Counted from the stretch's first letter, positions 32,137 to 41,025 are shown. The stretch is 41,657 nucleotides of DNA from Halocatena pleomorpha (GCF_003862495.1 NZ_RRCH01000037.1:1-41657); one strand, 5' to 3'. Program-made: numbers and translations. Notes: generated by a model from the sequence alone, not told the origin.

Positions 32137-32326
32137 CCGTTGTGCGGAGGAGGGATTGTCACTAACCGGTATCGATCCCAATAGCGACCGGCGAACAGTT
32201 TGACGCAGGCGAACAATCGATGCGTCACCACTCGTAGCAGATAACCGAAAGCTACTGTCGAAGAATGATCACTCTGAGAGACGGCCGTCCCATCTGCTTA
32301 AATCTATCGTGCCCCCTTGGGGTGAT

Positions 32327-33055
32327 ATGCAGCTTTCGGAGAGCACCTGGACAGATGTCGAGAACGCCGACACAGATCTCGCATTGCTTCCCGTCGGCTC
32401 GACGGAACAACACGGTCCACACGCCCCGCTCGGGACGGACACCGTGATCGCGTCTGCCGTCGCTGAGACCGCGGATGAGCGGTACGACGGTGATGTCGTC
32501 GTGGGACCGACGGTTCCGGTCGGGATAGCGGAGGAACACCGGCATTTCACCGGCACGCTGTGGGTTACCGAGGAGACGTTCCGGCGATACGTTCGAGAGA
32601 CGATCGAGAGCCTCATCCATCACGGGTTCAACCGCGTCATCGTCGTCAACGGCCACGGGGGCAACGTAGACGCGCTTCGGGAGTGTTGTGCCACAATCTC
32701 ACGACACGAAGCCGCGTATGCAGTGCCGTTCACGTGGTTCGAGGCCGTCTCCGGCCGAATGGGTCATGGTGGCACGCTCGAAACCTCGCTCATTAGTCAC
32801 CTGCGCTCGGAACTCATACGCGATGACCGACTTGCGGAAGCAACGGAGAACGGGACCGACCACTGGGGCGAGTGGCAGTCCGGAACGAACCTCGCGTACG
32901 ATTCTGCGGAGTTCACCGAGAACGGCGTCGTGGGCGATCCCTCACGAGGCGATGGCACGCTCGGCGCGGAGCTGCTGGACGAAGCTGCAGCCGCTCTCGT
33001 TGAGCTGATCGAAACGGTTTCGGCGCGAGGGCTGACGCCCCCCGAACGCTGGTGA
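32327..33055 (+). CDS. creatininase-family metal amidohydrolase (ArfB-like)
   Basis: The 242-residue protein has the creatininase metal site: Glu27 and His29 in GSTEQHGPHAPLGTDT with Asp38, then VNGHGGN, and a Glu in GHGGTLETSLI. In archaea members of this family include ArfB, a formamide hydrolase of riboflavin and F420 synthesis, which is a reasonable guess. Creatinine amidohydrolase itself is less likely. ATG 32327 gives the family start MQLSESTW. It is followed at 33120 by a convergent gene. Confidence 0.8.
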   Translation: MQLSESTWTDVENADTDLALLPVGSTEQHGPHAPLGTDTVIASAVAETADERYDGDVVVGPTVPVGIAEEHRHFTGTLWVTEETFRRYVRETIESLIHHGFNRVIVVNGHGGNVDALRECCATISRHEAAYAVPFTWFEAVSGRMGHGGTLETSLISHLRSELIRDDRLAEATENGTDHWGEWQSGTNLAYDSAEFTENGVVGDPSRGDGTLGAELLDEAAAALVELIETVSARGLTPPERW

Positions 33056-33119
33056 TGGATCGATCCACTCTGATCGGGTCTGTTGCCGTCGGATGCGGAT
33101 CGAACACCGGACGCCTCTT

Positions 33120-33536
33120 CTAGTCCGACTCGTCGCGTTCCTCGGTGGTGTCGACTTCATCGAGCATGCTCCGTAGTTCCGGAACTGTGCGTGTGAGATC
33201 ACCTACCTGCTCGTGTGCGGTTTCGAGATCTTCAACGATGGTTTCGAGCCGTTCGATCTCTGCATCAAGATCCTCGGCGTCATCGAACGCGTCTGCCCGT
33301 TTGCCCATCGTATACCACTTCTTGGCGTCCCGGAGGTGCGTCGCAGCGTCTCCCGTTTCAAGCGCCGAGTGGAGGGCGTTGAGCACTCCAAGGCTGTTGT
33401 CGGCCTCGACGGTCCAAATCGTCTCGGTGTCGGGGAGCGCCGCCCGGGTCGTCTCCAAACTCGATTCTACGTCGGTCCGGATCTCGTTCGCTGCCTCCCC
33501 AAACAGTTCGTCGTCGTCGAGGGTCGTTTGGCTCAT
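33120..33536 (-). CDS. DUF5790-like haloarchaeal protein
   Basis: The 138-residue acidic protein opens MSQTTLDDDELFGEAANEIRTDVE, then has ALPDTETIWTVEADNSLGVLNALHSAL, and a C-terminal coiled-coil-like helix (EIERLETIVEDLETAHEQVG). I associate it with DUF5790, a haloarchaea-only family, from memory. Function unknown. It is downstream of the archaeal dihydroneopterin aldolase gene on the same strand with 109 bases between. Confidence 0.7.
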   Translation of the reverse strand: MSQTTLDDDELFGEAANEIRTDVESSLETTRAALPDTETIWTVEADNSLGVLNALHSALETGDAATHLRDAKKWYTMGKRADAFDDAEDLDAEIERLETIVEDLETAHEQVGDLTRTVPELRSMLDEVDTTEERDESD

Positions 33537-33645
33537 GGTAGGCGGTTTATCCCGGGTGAGTATAAACGCCCGCCCGAGACCGAAAGTGAAATAAAGGGTT
33601 GTTCTATCCCTGTCGTTGGAGTAGTTTCGTGGCCGTGGCGACCAG

Positions 33646-33981
33646 CTACTCCTCAACAACGTCGACGACGCGCATGAGCGGATAGCCGTCTTCCATCCCC
33701 ATCTCGGCGTGGACGATGCAGTCGGCGTACTCGATACGGAGCGTAACGTCCATGTACTCCCCCGTAAGTTCCGTGTACCCACGAGTGGTTTCGAGTTCGT
33801 CAGTGTGGATATCGACCGATACGTCGGTACAGCCGGGTTGGTTTTCGATGCTTTCCTCAATCGCGGCTTCGAGACTGTCCGCGTTATCGGCACTAACCGG
33901 GGTACCAGCAAACTGGTGATAGAGCGCCCCGAATTTCACGCCTGCCTCGAAACAGGCCGTTTCGCGGTCCGTCGGGTCCAT
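33646..33981 (-). CDS. mptD: archaeal dihydroneopterin aldolase MptD
   Basis: MptD converts 7,8-dihydroneopterin to 6-hydroxymethyl-dihydropterin on the way to archaeal folate-like or pterin cofactors. The 111-residue protein carries the archaeal family pattern ACFEAGVKFGALYHQFAGTPV near the N-terminus and IEYADCIVHAEMGMEDGYPLMRV at the end. It is unrelated in sequence to bacterial FolB. ATG 33981 gives the family start. The divergent gene is the TRAM/zinc protein. Confidence 0.85.
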   Translation of the reverse strand: MDPTDRETACFEAGVKFGALYHQFAGTPVSADNADSLEAAIEESIENQPGCTDVSVDIHTDELETTRGYTELTGEYMDVTLRIEYADCIVHAEMGMEDGYPLMRVVDVVEE

Positions 33982-34114
33982 AGGGGGGGTCGTATTCCCG
34001 TCACTAAATGCCGCCCGATTTTGATCCACCGGACACGCGCTTGATTCGAATCACGTCTCCCATGTGGCGGTGTATCTCGCAACGGGTTTACGGCTCAAGG
34101 TCCTTCTATCATGT

Positions 34115-34732
34115 ATGGATTACGAATCGAGCCTCGACAGAGCCATGGATGCGGTTCCGGACATCCAATCGGAGGGTGAACGGCTTTCGGTACCCAATGC
34201 CAACGCACAGAAAGACGGTGCGTTCACCCGGTTGACGAACCTTGAAGACATCGCTGAGACGGTGTCTCGGTCGCCGGACCACCTCCACCGGTTCATCCAG
34301 CGCGATCTCGGGACGAACGGTAAGCTCGACGACGGTGTGGGTCGATACAACGGCACCTTCTCGGGGTCCGATTTCGATTCGGCTGTCGACTCCTACGTTG
34401 ATGTGTACGTCCTCTGTGCGGAGTGTGGGCTGCCTGACACCCGTCTCGTGACTGAGGACGGCACGCCGATGCTCAGATGTGACGCCTGTGGCGCATTCCG
34501 TCCGGTTTCGAAACGCCGTCGGAGCACCACTCAAACCCAACAACGCGACGCGATCGAAGAGGGCAACACGTACACGCTTGAGATCGTCAGTACTGGCCGA
34601 AAGGGCGATGGGGTCGCTGAGCGCGGGGAGTATACGGTGTTCGTACCAGGGGCTAGCGAAGGTGATGTTGTTGATGCCTACATCGAGAACATCTCCGGCT
34701 CGCTCGCGTTCGCACGATTGGTATCGAACTGA
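34115..34732 (+). CDS. aIF2-beta-like zinc protein with C-terminal TRAM domain
   Basis: The 205-residue protein resembles initiation factor aIF2-beta: residues 1-98 fit its helical and alpha-beta part (DHLHRFIQRDLGTNGKLD), and a zinc ribbon follows (C101, C104, C122, C125). A C-terminal TRAM domain (about 145-203, RKGDGVAERGEYTVFVPGA) adds an RNA-binding module. Fusion with TRAM is known for haloarchaeal members. It may act in translation initiation or as an RNA chaperone. ATG 34115 is the family start. It is divergent from mptD. Confidence 0.88.
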   Translation: MDYESSLDRAMDAVPDIQSEGERLSVPNANAQKDGAFTRLTNLEDIAETVSRSPDHLHRFIQRDLGTNGKLDDGVGRYNGTFSGSDFDSAVDSYVDVYVLCAECGLPDTRLVTEDGTPMLRCDACGAFRPVSKRRRSTTQTQQRDAIEEGNTYTLEIVSTGRKGDGVAERGEYTVFVPGASEGDVVDAYIENISGSLAFARLVSN

Positions 34733-34833
34733 TACAGCTCGATTCGTTGCTCCCCGCTCGTGAATGTTTCACGTTCTATCGCGGTCATTCGAACCGCACG
34801 ATTCTTACTGGTAACCCTCGTTTTGTCGTATGA

Positions 34834-35625
34834 ATGGCTACGTCGGTGTTGCTCACGGGGGCCGCGGGGCGGGTCGGGGGTGCCATCCTCGGTGGTCTCG
34901 GACAGAAGTACGATTGGCGATTGCTCGATCGGGAGCCACCCCCAACAGAGACGGGCACAAGCTCGGATCTAGAGTACAACGTCACGAATCACGAGTATAT
35001 CGCGGCCGATCTCTCCGATACCAGTCGTGTCCGTGAGTCGATGTCCGGTATCGATGTCGTGGTCCATCTCGCCGGTGATCCCCGTCCGGAAGCCGGGTGG
35101 GACAGCGTGTTGACGAACAATATCGATGGCACACACACCGTTTTCGAGGCTGCGCTTGACGCCGGCGTCGAGAAGGTCGTGTTCGCCTCGTCGAATCACG
35201 TCGTTGGACATTACGAAACCGAGCGCAAGCCCGATATATATCGGAGCAGTGATGATTATCGGCTCGATGGCACGGAGCTTCCACGGCCCTCGAACCGGTA
35301 CGGCGTGAGCAAAGCCACAGGCGAGATCATCGGGCGGTATTTCCACGACGAGCACGATCTGAGCGTTATCTGTGTCCGTATCGGTAATCTCACCAAGGAT
35401 CATCCTCCTATCGACTACGAGCGCGGACAGGCAATGTGGCTCTCTTACCGGGACTGCGCCCACCTCTTTGATTGTTGCATCACTGCTGATGTCGATTACG
35501 AGATCGTGTATGGCATTTCCGATAATGACCGCAAATACTACTCGATCGATCGCGCCCGCGAACGACTCGGCTACAATCCACAAGATAACTCCGCTGACTA
35601 CGCCGAACTCGAACCTCGGAGCTGA
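34834..35625 (+). CDS. azf: NAD-dependent glucose-6-phosphate dehydrogenase Azf (SDR family)
   Basis: The 263-residue extended-SDR protein closely follows the haloarchaeal Azf pattern known from Haloferax volcanii, which oxidises glucose 6-phosphate with NAD in a pentose-phosphate shunt. Visible features are the Rossmann loop GAAGRVGG, HLAGDPRPEAGWDSVL, FASSNHVVGHYE, the catalytic YGVSK and VRIGNLTKDHPP. The C-terminus has IVYGISDNDRKYYSID. The assignment comes from this overall match. ATG 34834 is chosen. Confidence 0.88.
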   Translation: MATSVLLTGAAGRVGGAILGGLGQKYDWRLLDREPPPTETGTSSDLEYNVTNHEYIAADLSDTSRVRESMSGIDVVVHLAGDPRPEAGWDSVLTNNIDGTHTVFEAALDAGVEKVVFASSNHVVGHYETERKPDIYRSSDDYRLDGTELPRPSNRYGVSKATGEIIGRYFHDEHDLSVICVRIGNLTKDHPPIDYERGQAMWLSYRDCAHLFDCCITADVDYEIVYGISDNDRKYYSIDRARERLGYNPQDNSADYAELEPRS

Positions 35626-35636
35626 GTCTCACCTGA

Positions 35637-36323
35637 TCACTCGAACAGGCCTTTCACATCCGATTCTTGGGTTGTTCGTCGACGAACGTGGTCGGAAAGC
35701 CGTTGCCGTGCGGTGTCGCGTTCGACGCCATCACTCCGGAAGATATCGACGAGCAGCGTGACGAACGGACTCGTCGCCTGCCCTGCTTCGAGATCGGCAC
35801 GGCCGTACTCGATTGCGCGATCGATGAGTGCCCGATCACCGCCGTGTTCTTCCGTGAGTACGCGGGCCGCGATGGCGATTGCTCCGAACGGGAGTTCCCC
35901 AAGGCGCACTCGTTCACCAGCCACGACGATCCCGACTGGCGGCTCGCGCTCGATGCGTGCCGGATCCCGTTCCAACGCTGTGAGATACCCGCGAAGCGGA
36001 TCGAGAGACACCGCGCGGTGGGTCGAACCCAACCCGGAGAGATACTCCTGCCCGCTCCGTGCAAGCCCCGTTGTACCCGCCCAGTTGCGCTGGTCGGCGT
36101 GGTACACCGCTGCGGTGAACTGGATCAGTCCGTTGAGTAGCTCTCGGTCAGGTCCGTCCTTCAAGTCGAGCCACACCGATTCCCACGCGTCGTGGGCCGC
36201 GTGGAATTCGCCCGCATTATAGATTGCCGCACCGGCACGGAGATGTGCGCCGAAATCCTCCGCGAGTTCCGATTCCCTCTCCGTCTGTCCGTGCTCGTCG
36301 TCCACAGTTGAGTTGGAGTCCAT
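35637..36323 (-). CDS. DUF309 family protein
   Basis: The 228-residue protein has a DUF309 helical domain at residues about 20-115, with the motif FHAAHDAWESVWL and LLNGLIQFTAAVYHADQRNW. The C-terminal half has GIVVAGERVRLGELPFG and a helical tail (RALIDRAIEYGRADLEAG). Function is unknown. Start choice: ATG 36323; an in-frame ATG at 36356 adds 11 residues. It is divergent from the MaoC gene and converges on azf with 11 bases between. Confidence 0.8.
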   Translation of the reverse strand: MDSNSTVDDEHGQTERESELAEDFGAHLRAGAAIYNAGEFHAAHDAWESVWLDLKDGPDRELLNGLIQFTAAVYHADQRNWAGTTGLARSGQEYLSGLGSTHRAVSLDPLRGYLTALERDPARIEREPPVGIVVAGERVRLGELPFGAIAIAARVLTEEHGGDRALIDRAIEYGRADLEAGQATSPFVTLLVDIFRSDGVERDTARQRLSDHVRRRTTQESDVKGLFE

Positions 36324-36413
36324 ACGATCGAGTTGTTTCTGTGTCCGCAAAACCATCTCGTCGAGGCGAGAGCAGTACGGCAGCGTTATCCTTCTCCTCA
36401 CCGCAGACCCGGT

Positions 36414-36854
36414 ATGCTGTCCGGTTATTATGAGGACATCGAGATCGGTACAACCCAGGAGTTCGGCAGCTACACCGTCGAGAAAGAGGAACTCGTCTCG
36501 TTTGCCGAGCAGTACGATCCCCAACCCTTCCATGTTGACGAATCGGCCGCCGAGGAATCGCTCTTTGGTGAACTCGTCGCCAGCGGGTGGCACACTGCAG
36601 CGATGACGATGCGGATGCTCGTCGACAACAGTTCAGCCGATTCGCGCGCGATGGGCGCTGTCGGCGTCGATGAACTGCGATGGAAAGAACCTGTTCGCCC
36701 AGGAGACACGCTTTCGGTACGGACCGAAGTCATAGACAAAGAGCCGTGGGATGATGCTCTCGGACTCATCTCCTCGCGTACGACTGTCTTCGCGGGAGAT
36801 ACCGAGGTCATGGCGATGACCGGACGCGTGCTCTATCAGAGGCGGGCGGAGTAG
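36414..36854 (+). CDS. MaoC-like dehydratase (hot-dog fold)
   Basis: The 146-residue protein has the hydratase 2 motif in EQYDPQPFHVDESAAEESLFG, with Asp and His catalytic candidates, followed by ASGWHTAAMTMRML. Later motifs are GVDELRWKEPVRPGDTLSVRTEV. It probably hydrates an enoyl-CoA such as crotonyl- or mesaconyl-CoA. The start ATG 36414 gives MLSGYYEDIEIG, the family N-terminus. The upstream gene is divergent. Confidence 0.88.
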   Translation: MLSGYYEDIEIGTTQEFGSYTVEKEELVSFAEQYDPQPFHVDESAAEESLFGELVASGWHTAAMTMRMLVDNSSADSRAMGAVGVDELRWKEPVRPGDTLSVRTEVIDKEPWDDALGLISSRTTVFAGDTEVMAMTGRVLYQRRAE

Positions 36855-36870
36855 CGCTAGCACCGTAGCG

Positions 36871-36877
36871 TTAAAGA
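36871..36877 (+). promoter_or_regulatory. TATA-like element before the CAU tRNA
   Basis: TTAAAGA lies 27-33 bases upstream of the tRNA 5' end, right for a TATA box. Confidence 0.35.
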
Positions 36878-36903
36878 CATCAGCCCGAAAAGAACTATCC
36901 AGC

Positions 36904-36978
36904 GGGCCCTTAGCTTAGTCTGGTCAAAGCGATCCGCTCATAACGGATTGATCGCTGGTTCGAATCCGGCAGGGCCCA
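36904..36978 (+). tRNA. tRNA with CAT anticodon (Ile2 or elongator Met)
   Basis: The 75-base cloverleaf has acceptor GGGCCCT paired with AGGGCCC, D arm TTAGCTTAGTC, anticodon stem TCCG/CGGA with loop CTCATAA (anticodon CAT at 36939-36941), and T arm with GGTTCGAATCC. The discriminator is A and CCA is not encoded. The acceptor stem is not that of an initiator tRNA. It resembles tRNA-Ile2, where C34 is agmatidine-modified, but elongator tRNA-Met cannot be excluded. No intron is seen. Confidence 0.9.
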
Positions 36979-37193
36979 TCGACACTGACCACGGCCTACT
37001 ATCAGAACTTATAAACGTACCGGCGAGTACGGTGGTGAACCGTATCTATTATGTTATCGGTTCAGGCGATAATCGGGGACACCGAATCGATACGTAGTGT
37101 AGTTTTCTATAAGGTTCTTTCAGCGTTCTCGCCCCGTTTTTGACTGGCAAAGCAACGATGCGCTGATACGGGATGAGTCCAAAAGGGAACCGA

Positions 37194-37943
37194 ATGAGTC
37201 GACGACGAGGTCCACGGGGAAGAGAAAGAGACACCACGAGCAACCAGAGCCAACAGATATTACAAGTTGTGCTCATCGGTGCAGGGGTTCTGTTTCTGTT
37301 GATCGGGGCTGTCATCGCGGCAGGGATCAACCTCCCCGGCACTGGCGCGCTATCGAACACCGGTGACGACAGCAGCAGTGCATCCACTCCTGACCCGGAA
37401 CAGACACCGACGGCGACCAGCGAGATGTCTTCTGACACCACGACGGAAGAGTCGACAGAGACAACCACAACGACAGAAGAGCCAACAGAGACAACCACGA
37501 CGACGGAAGAGCCAACAGAGACAACCACAACGACAGAAGAGCCGACACAAACGTCGTCCCCCACGCAAACGACAACCGAAGCGACCCGAACGGCCACTTC
37601 CGGCGGATTGAGCATCGTGGACACCACTGATCAGAACGGCAACGGTTACGTTTCTGATTTCGACATCACGGTCAGGGCAGACACACGGCTGGCGGGCATG
37701 GATTCGGGGAAAAACGGCGATCCGTATCTTGCCGTCCAAATTAACGGCCAGCAGTTCGGACGGACGGATATACTGAAGCAACGAACTGCAGACGGCGTAT
37801 TCTCGATCGATGTCAAGCCGTCGGACCTCGCGCGGTACGATCGGGGACAGTTACAGATAACCGTTCAACTGATGGACAGAGATCCCGGACAGGACGAACA
37901 GGTTGATTCGTGGACCCAGACTGTGAATTACGAACCAGAGTGA
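37194..37943 (+). CDS. membrane-anchored surface protein with Thr/Glu repeat linker
   Basis: The 249-residue protein (from ATG 37194; an ATG at 37173 is also in frame) has a basic cytoplasmic start, one hydrophobic helix (ILQVVLIGAGVLFLLIGAVIAAG), and a Ser/Thr-rich extracellular linker. The linker contains the 10-residue repeat TTEEPTETTT encoded by 30-base repeats. A globular beta domain follows (DTTDQNGNGYVSDFDITVRADT... to VNYEPE). The N-terminal basic stretch and the helix fit a type II anchor. The linker may be O-glycosylated. The C-terminal domain is not recognised. Its 3' end overlaps rfcC by 16 bases tail to tail. Confidence 0.75.
   Translation: MSRRRGPRGRERDTTSNQSQQILQVVLIGAGVLFLLIGAVIAAGINLPGTGALSNTGDDSSSASTPDPEQTPTATSEMSSDTTTEESTETTTTTEEPTETTTTTEEPTETTTTTEEPTQTSSPTQTTTEATRTATSGGLSIVDTTDQNGNGYVSDFDITVRADTRLAGMDSGKNGDPYLAVQINGQQFGRTDILKQRTADGVFSIDVKPSDLARYDRGQLQITVQLMDRDPGQDEQVDSWTQTVNYEPE
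37441..37550 (+). repeat. tandem 30-base coding repeats
   Basis: Three complete units (37441, 37471, 37501) and a partial fourth (37531) of a 30-base repeat encode TTEEPTE-type decapeptides in frame. Units differ at a few positions, so the array is prone to expand or contract by slippage without breaking the frame. It forms the linker of the surface protein. Confidence 0.85.
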
Positions 37944-38953
37944 ACGCGGGTTTCATTCCGTCCGAGTTCCGCCAGCAGTCGCGAGAGATGGAGTCGGTCG
38001 TTCGTTCCTTCAGTAAGCTCTGCGTCTACTTCCCCAGCGAGCCGGTGAATCTCGGCTCTCTTTTGTCCCGAGTACCGGGAGCGCGCGACCGATAGCACGT
38101 CCGACAGCACCTCACTGCCGCTGTAGCCGTCCTCAATGAGGAGATCGTCGAGCGTGTTTCGTGCGTCGGTGAACTGCCCGTCTTCGGCGTCACTGAGCAT
38201 TTCTTCGACGGTGTCTGTGAGTAAGACGTCCCCGAGTGCTTCATAAGCAGCTGACATGGTTACTTCGCCGTGTTCCTCGAAGGTGGTTTGGGCACCGAGG
38301 ATTGCCCGGCGGAGATCACCGCTGGCGTAGCCAGCGACGTACTCGACGCCGTCACTGTCGTATTCGACACCTTCGGCGTCGAGTATTTCGGACAGAACCG
38401 TCACGGTCTCGCCGTGTGTTGGCGCACGCACGGGGACGGTGAAACACCGCGATCGCAGCGGCCCGATCAGCGTTGCGGGTTGACGAGTGGTGATGACGAA
38501 CTGGGTGGTGCGGTGGTGCTGTTCCATGATCCGGCGTAACGCCTGTTGGAAATCCTCGCGGATCGATTCGGCGTTGTCGAGGAGGATCGTCTTGTAGGTT
38601 CCCGTGACAGGGGCATACCCCGCCGATTCCTTGAGTACATGATTGATCATCTCCCGTTTCGAGAGCCGGCTCCGGCCCGTGAGAAACGGCGCGAACCGCG
38701 GATCGTTTTTGATCTCTGTTTTCGTCCGGGAGAACACGTCGTCGACGTTGATCTCGATCAAATCGTTGTCGGGATCCTCGTGAGTTTCGGTAGCGAGCGC
38801 CCGAACAGCAGCGGTCTTCCCGACTCCCTTTGGTCCAGCGAGAATGAGGTTCATCGGTTCGTCGACGGCACGAGTGAGTTCCTCGCGCACTCCCTGCTGT
38901 GGAAGCGATTCGATGGTGGGTTGGTGGGTCTCGATCCACAGCGGTGCGTCCAT
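37928..38953 (-). CDS. rfcC: replication factor C small subunit paralogue, RfcC-type
   Basis: RFC loads the PCNA clamp. The 341-residue AAA+ protein has Walker A GPKGVGKT (40-47), a sensor 1 region QFVITTRQPA and the Arg-finger SRC (168-170, LRSRC). Where a normal clamp-loader subunit has LLDEAD, this protein has LLDNAE (125-129 region: Asp126, Asn127, Ala128, Glu129). The C-terminal collar helices are present. ATG 38953 gives the family start MDAPLWIE. Several haloarchaea encode a second small subunit called RfcC, and this looks like it. It is divergent from rnz. Confidence 0.82.
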   Translation of the reverse strand: MDAPLWIETHQPTIESLPQQGVREELTRAVDEPMNLILAGPKGVGKTAAVRALATETHEDPDNDLIEINVDDVFSRTKTEIKNDPRFAPFLTGRSRLSKREMINHVLKESAGYAPVTGTYKTILLDNAESIREDFQQALRRIMEQHHRTTQFVITTRQPATLIGPLRSRCFTVPVRAPTHGETVTVLSEILDAEGVEYDSDGVEYVAGYASGDLRRAILGAQTTFEEHGEVTMSAAYEALGDVLLTDTVEEMLSDAEDGQFTDARNTLDDLLIEDGYSGSEVLSDVLSVARSRYSGQKRAEIHRLAGEVDAELTEGTNDRLHLSRLLAELGRNETRVHSGS

Positions 38954-39053
38954 ACCACTGTCTTGCTCCAAGTGGGTAAGAATCGGTCGATTCCTCGATC
39001 GGGCTGCTTTCGACTTTCGAAGCGGCTATCCGGCGGGCATGGCCAATAGATGT

Positions 39054-39974
39054 ATGCACGTGACGTTTCTCGGGACGAGCGGGGCGATCCCGTCGGTCGA
39101 GCGCAACACCAGCGCGGTGCTGGTCCGACGCTCGGGCGAGCGGTTTCTCTTTGACTGTGGCGAGGGGACCCAGCGCCAGATGATGCGGTATGAAACCGGG
39201 TTCGACGTGTCCCATGTGTTTCTCACACACCTGCACGGCGACCATGTGCTCGGTCTTCCGGGGCTGTGTCAGACGTGGGATTTCAACGATCGAGAATCAC
39301 CGCTCGCGATCCACACGCCGCCCGGAACGAAACCCGCTATCGAGTCGTTGCTCGGGGTTGCTGGCACGGATCCCGACTATCCGGTGTCCGTTCATGAATC
39401 TCGTCCGGGATCCGTCGCCGTACGTGGTGAGGAGTATGAGATCCGCGCGTTCAGAACGAATCATCACACCCAGTCGGTCGGCTACGCGCTCATCGAAGAC
39501 GAGCGCAAGGGACGGTTTGACCGCGAAACTGCAGAAGCGCTCGGTGTCCCCGTCGGTCCGAAGTTCAGTGCCCTCCACCGTGGGGAATCGGTTGAACTGG
39601 AGGACGGAACGGTCGTTCATCCTGAACAGGTTGTTGGTCCGTCTCGGCCCGGCCGTCGGCTCGTCTACACGGGCGACACCCGACCGACTAATGTGACGGT
39701 CTCGGAGGCCAGAGACGCTGATCTGCTGATTCACGACGCGACGTTTGCTGACGACAACGCTGGCCGTGCGCGACAGACCGATCACGCCACTGCCCGAGAG
39801 GCAGCAGACATAGCTAACCGAGCTGGCGCGAAGCGGCTCGCACTCGTTCATGTCTCGACTCGCTATGGCGGGGCTGTCGATCGACTCGAACGCGAGGCCC
39901 GCGAGGCGTTCGACGGCACGGTGTTCGTTCCAGACGACGGCCAAGCGATCGATGTTCCGTTTCCCGAGGAGTGA
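39054..39974 (+). CDS. rnz: ribonuclease Z
   Basis: RNase Z cuts the 3' trailer of tRNA precursors. This matters here because the tRNAs in the window carry no encoded CCA. The 306-residue protein has the MBL motif HLHGDH (59-64), NHHTQSVGY, the GDTRPT Asp motif and VHVSTRYG. The insertion arm for the tRNA elbow (KPAIESLLGVAG region to GVPVGPKFSALHRGE) is present. ATG 39054 gives MHVTFLGTSGAIP; the frame is open 70 codons upstream inside rfcC and is a shadow. Confidence 0.95.
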   Translation: MHVTFLGTSGAIPSVERNTSAVLVRRSGERFLFDCGEGTQRQMMRYETGFDVSHVFLTHLHGDHVLGLPGLCQTWDFNDRESPLAIHTPPGTKPAIESLLGVAGTDPDYPVSVHESRPGSVAVRGEEYEIRAFRTNHHTQSVGYALIEDERKGRFDRETAEALGVPVGPKFSALHRGESVELEDGTVVHPEQVVGPSRPGRRLVYTGDTRPTNVTVSEARDADLLIHDATFADDNAGRARQTDHATAREAADIANRAGAKRLALVHVSTRYGGAVDRLEREAREAFDGTVFVPDDGQAIDVPFPEE

Positions 39975-40052
39975 CGTCTGTCCGGTCGTGTGTCTCGACA
40001 CCGTTCATCACCGGCCATCAATGCTTTTCGTGATCCGACGAGCAGCTTTCGT

Positions 40053-40901
40053 ATGCGCTTTCATATCGTGGACGTGTTCACCCAGCGCCGATACGCCGGC
40101 AACCAACTCGCTGTCGTCGAAAGCCGTGGTGAGCTGTCCGATGACGAGATGCAACGGATTGCTGCGGAGATGGACTATTCGGAGACGACGTTCATCGAGT
40201 CGTTCGATCCCAGCGGTGGATACGACGTGCGCATTTTCACCCCTTCCGAGGAGATCCCCTTTGCCGGACACCCGACACTGGGCACGGCGGCTGTCCTCCG
40301 GGAGCGAACAGGTGCTGATGAGATCGATTTGGAGCTGCCGGTCGGAACGATCCCGGTTCGGACCGAGGGCGACGGTGAACAGGAGACGCTCTGGATGACG
40401 CAACGACAGCCCGAGTTCGGTGAGCGGTTGGAGCGGGAGCCGGTTGCGAGGGCGCTCTCGTTGTCGCCGGACGATCTGTCTGGGGACCATCCCGTTCAGA
40501 TCGTCTCGACGGGGCTTCCGACGATCATTGTGCCGCTCACTGGTCGTGTTGCGCTTGAACGAGCAAGCATCGACCGAGCGGCCTACGACGCACTCGTCGA
40601 ATCGAGAGACGCAAAGAACGTGTTTATCTTCTGTGCTGAACCGCGCAGCGACGACAACGACCTCGCGGCGCGGATGTTCGCGCCGTACCTCGGCGTGCCT
40701 GAAGATCCCGCTACAGGTAGTGCAAACGGCTGTCTCGCGGGTTATCTGGTCGAGCAGAGGGGCGACGACGTGGCGCTCCGGGTCGAACAGGGCTATGAGA
40801 TGGGTCGTCCGTCGGTGCTCCATCTGCGCGCGGACGAACACAGTAACAGTATCGACGTCGGCGGCTCGGTCGTTCGGGTCGCCACCGGTGAGTTGCTCTA
40901 A
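40053..40901 (+). CDS. PhzF family epimerase/isomerase
   Basis: PhzF-fold enzymes include phenazine isomerase and diaminopimelate epimerase-like proteins; the substrate here is unknown. The 282-residue protein has the active-site Glu44 (MDYSETTFI), the AGHPTLGTAAVL motif and EDPATGSANGCLAGYL in the second half. Length and the doubled dapF-like fold are normal. There are no phenazine genes nearby. ATG 40053 precedes the family start MRFHIVDVFT. Confidence 0.9.
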   Translation: MRFHIVDVFTQRRYAGNQLAVVESRGELSDDEMQRIAAEMDYSETTFIESFDPSGGYDVRIFTPSEEIPFAGHPTLGTAAVLRERTGADEIDLELPVGTIPVRTEGDGEQETLWMTQRQPEFGERLEREPVARALSLSPDDLSGDHPVQIVSTGLPTIIVPLTGRVALERASIDRAAYDALVESRDAKNVFIFCAEPRSDDNDLAARMFAPYLGVPEDPATGSANGCLAGYLVEQRGDDVALRVEQGYEMGRPSVLHLRADEHSNSIDVGGSVVRVATGELL

Positions 40902-40908
40902 ACCCACC

Positions 40909-40914
40909 TTTTTT
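40909..40914 (+). terminator. T-run terminator after the PhzF gene
   Basis: Six T residues follow 8 bases after the PhzF stop. This is the usual archaeal intrinsic signal. Confidence 0.45.
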
Positions 40915-40920
40915 CCGCTC

Positions 40921-40939
40921 GGGTACGCTCCGCGTACCC
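40921..40939. repeat. 7-base hairpin in the intergenic repeat area
   Basis: GGGTACG (40921-40927) pairs with CGTACCC (40933-40939) around CTCCG. It lies in a 124-base non-coding stretch with A and T runs and GCTCGC words, typical of haloarchaeal dispersed repeats. Confidence 0.45.
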
Positions 40940-41025
40940 TCACGCAAAAAATCTGGACCAAAAAAGGCCGCTCGCTGACGCTCGCGGTGCTGCGTCTTAC
41001 CCGACCCGCTACCGCCTTTGTGTTC

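Noticed and set aside
37441-37560. Direct repeats as a CRISPR array
   Set aside because: The units are contiguous without spacers and stay in frame in a coding region. No CRISPR array was seen anywhere in the window.
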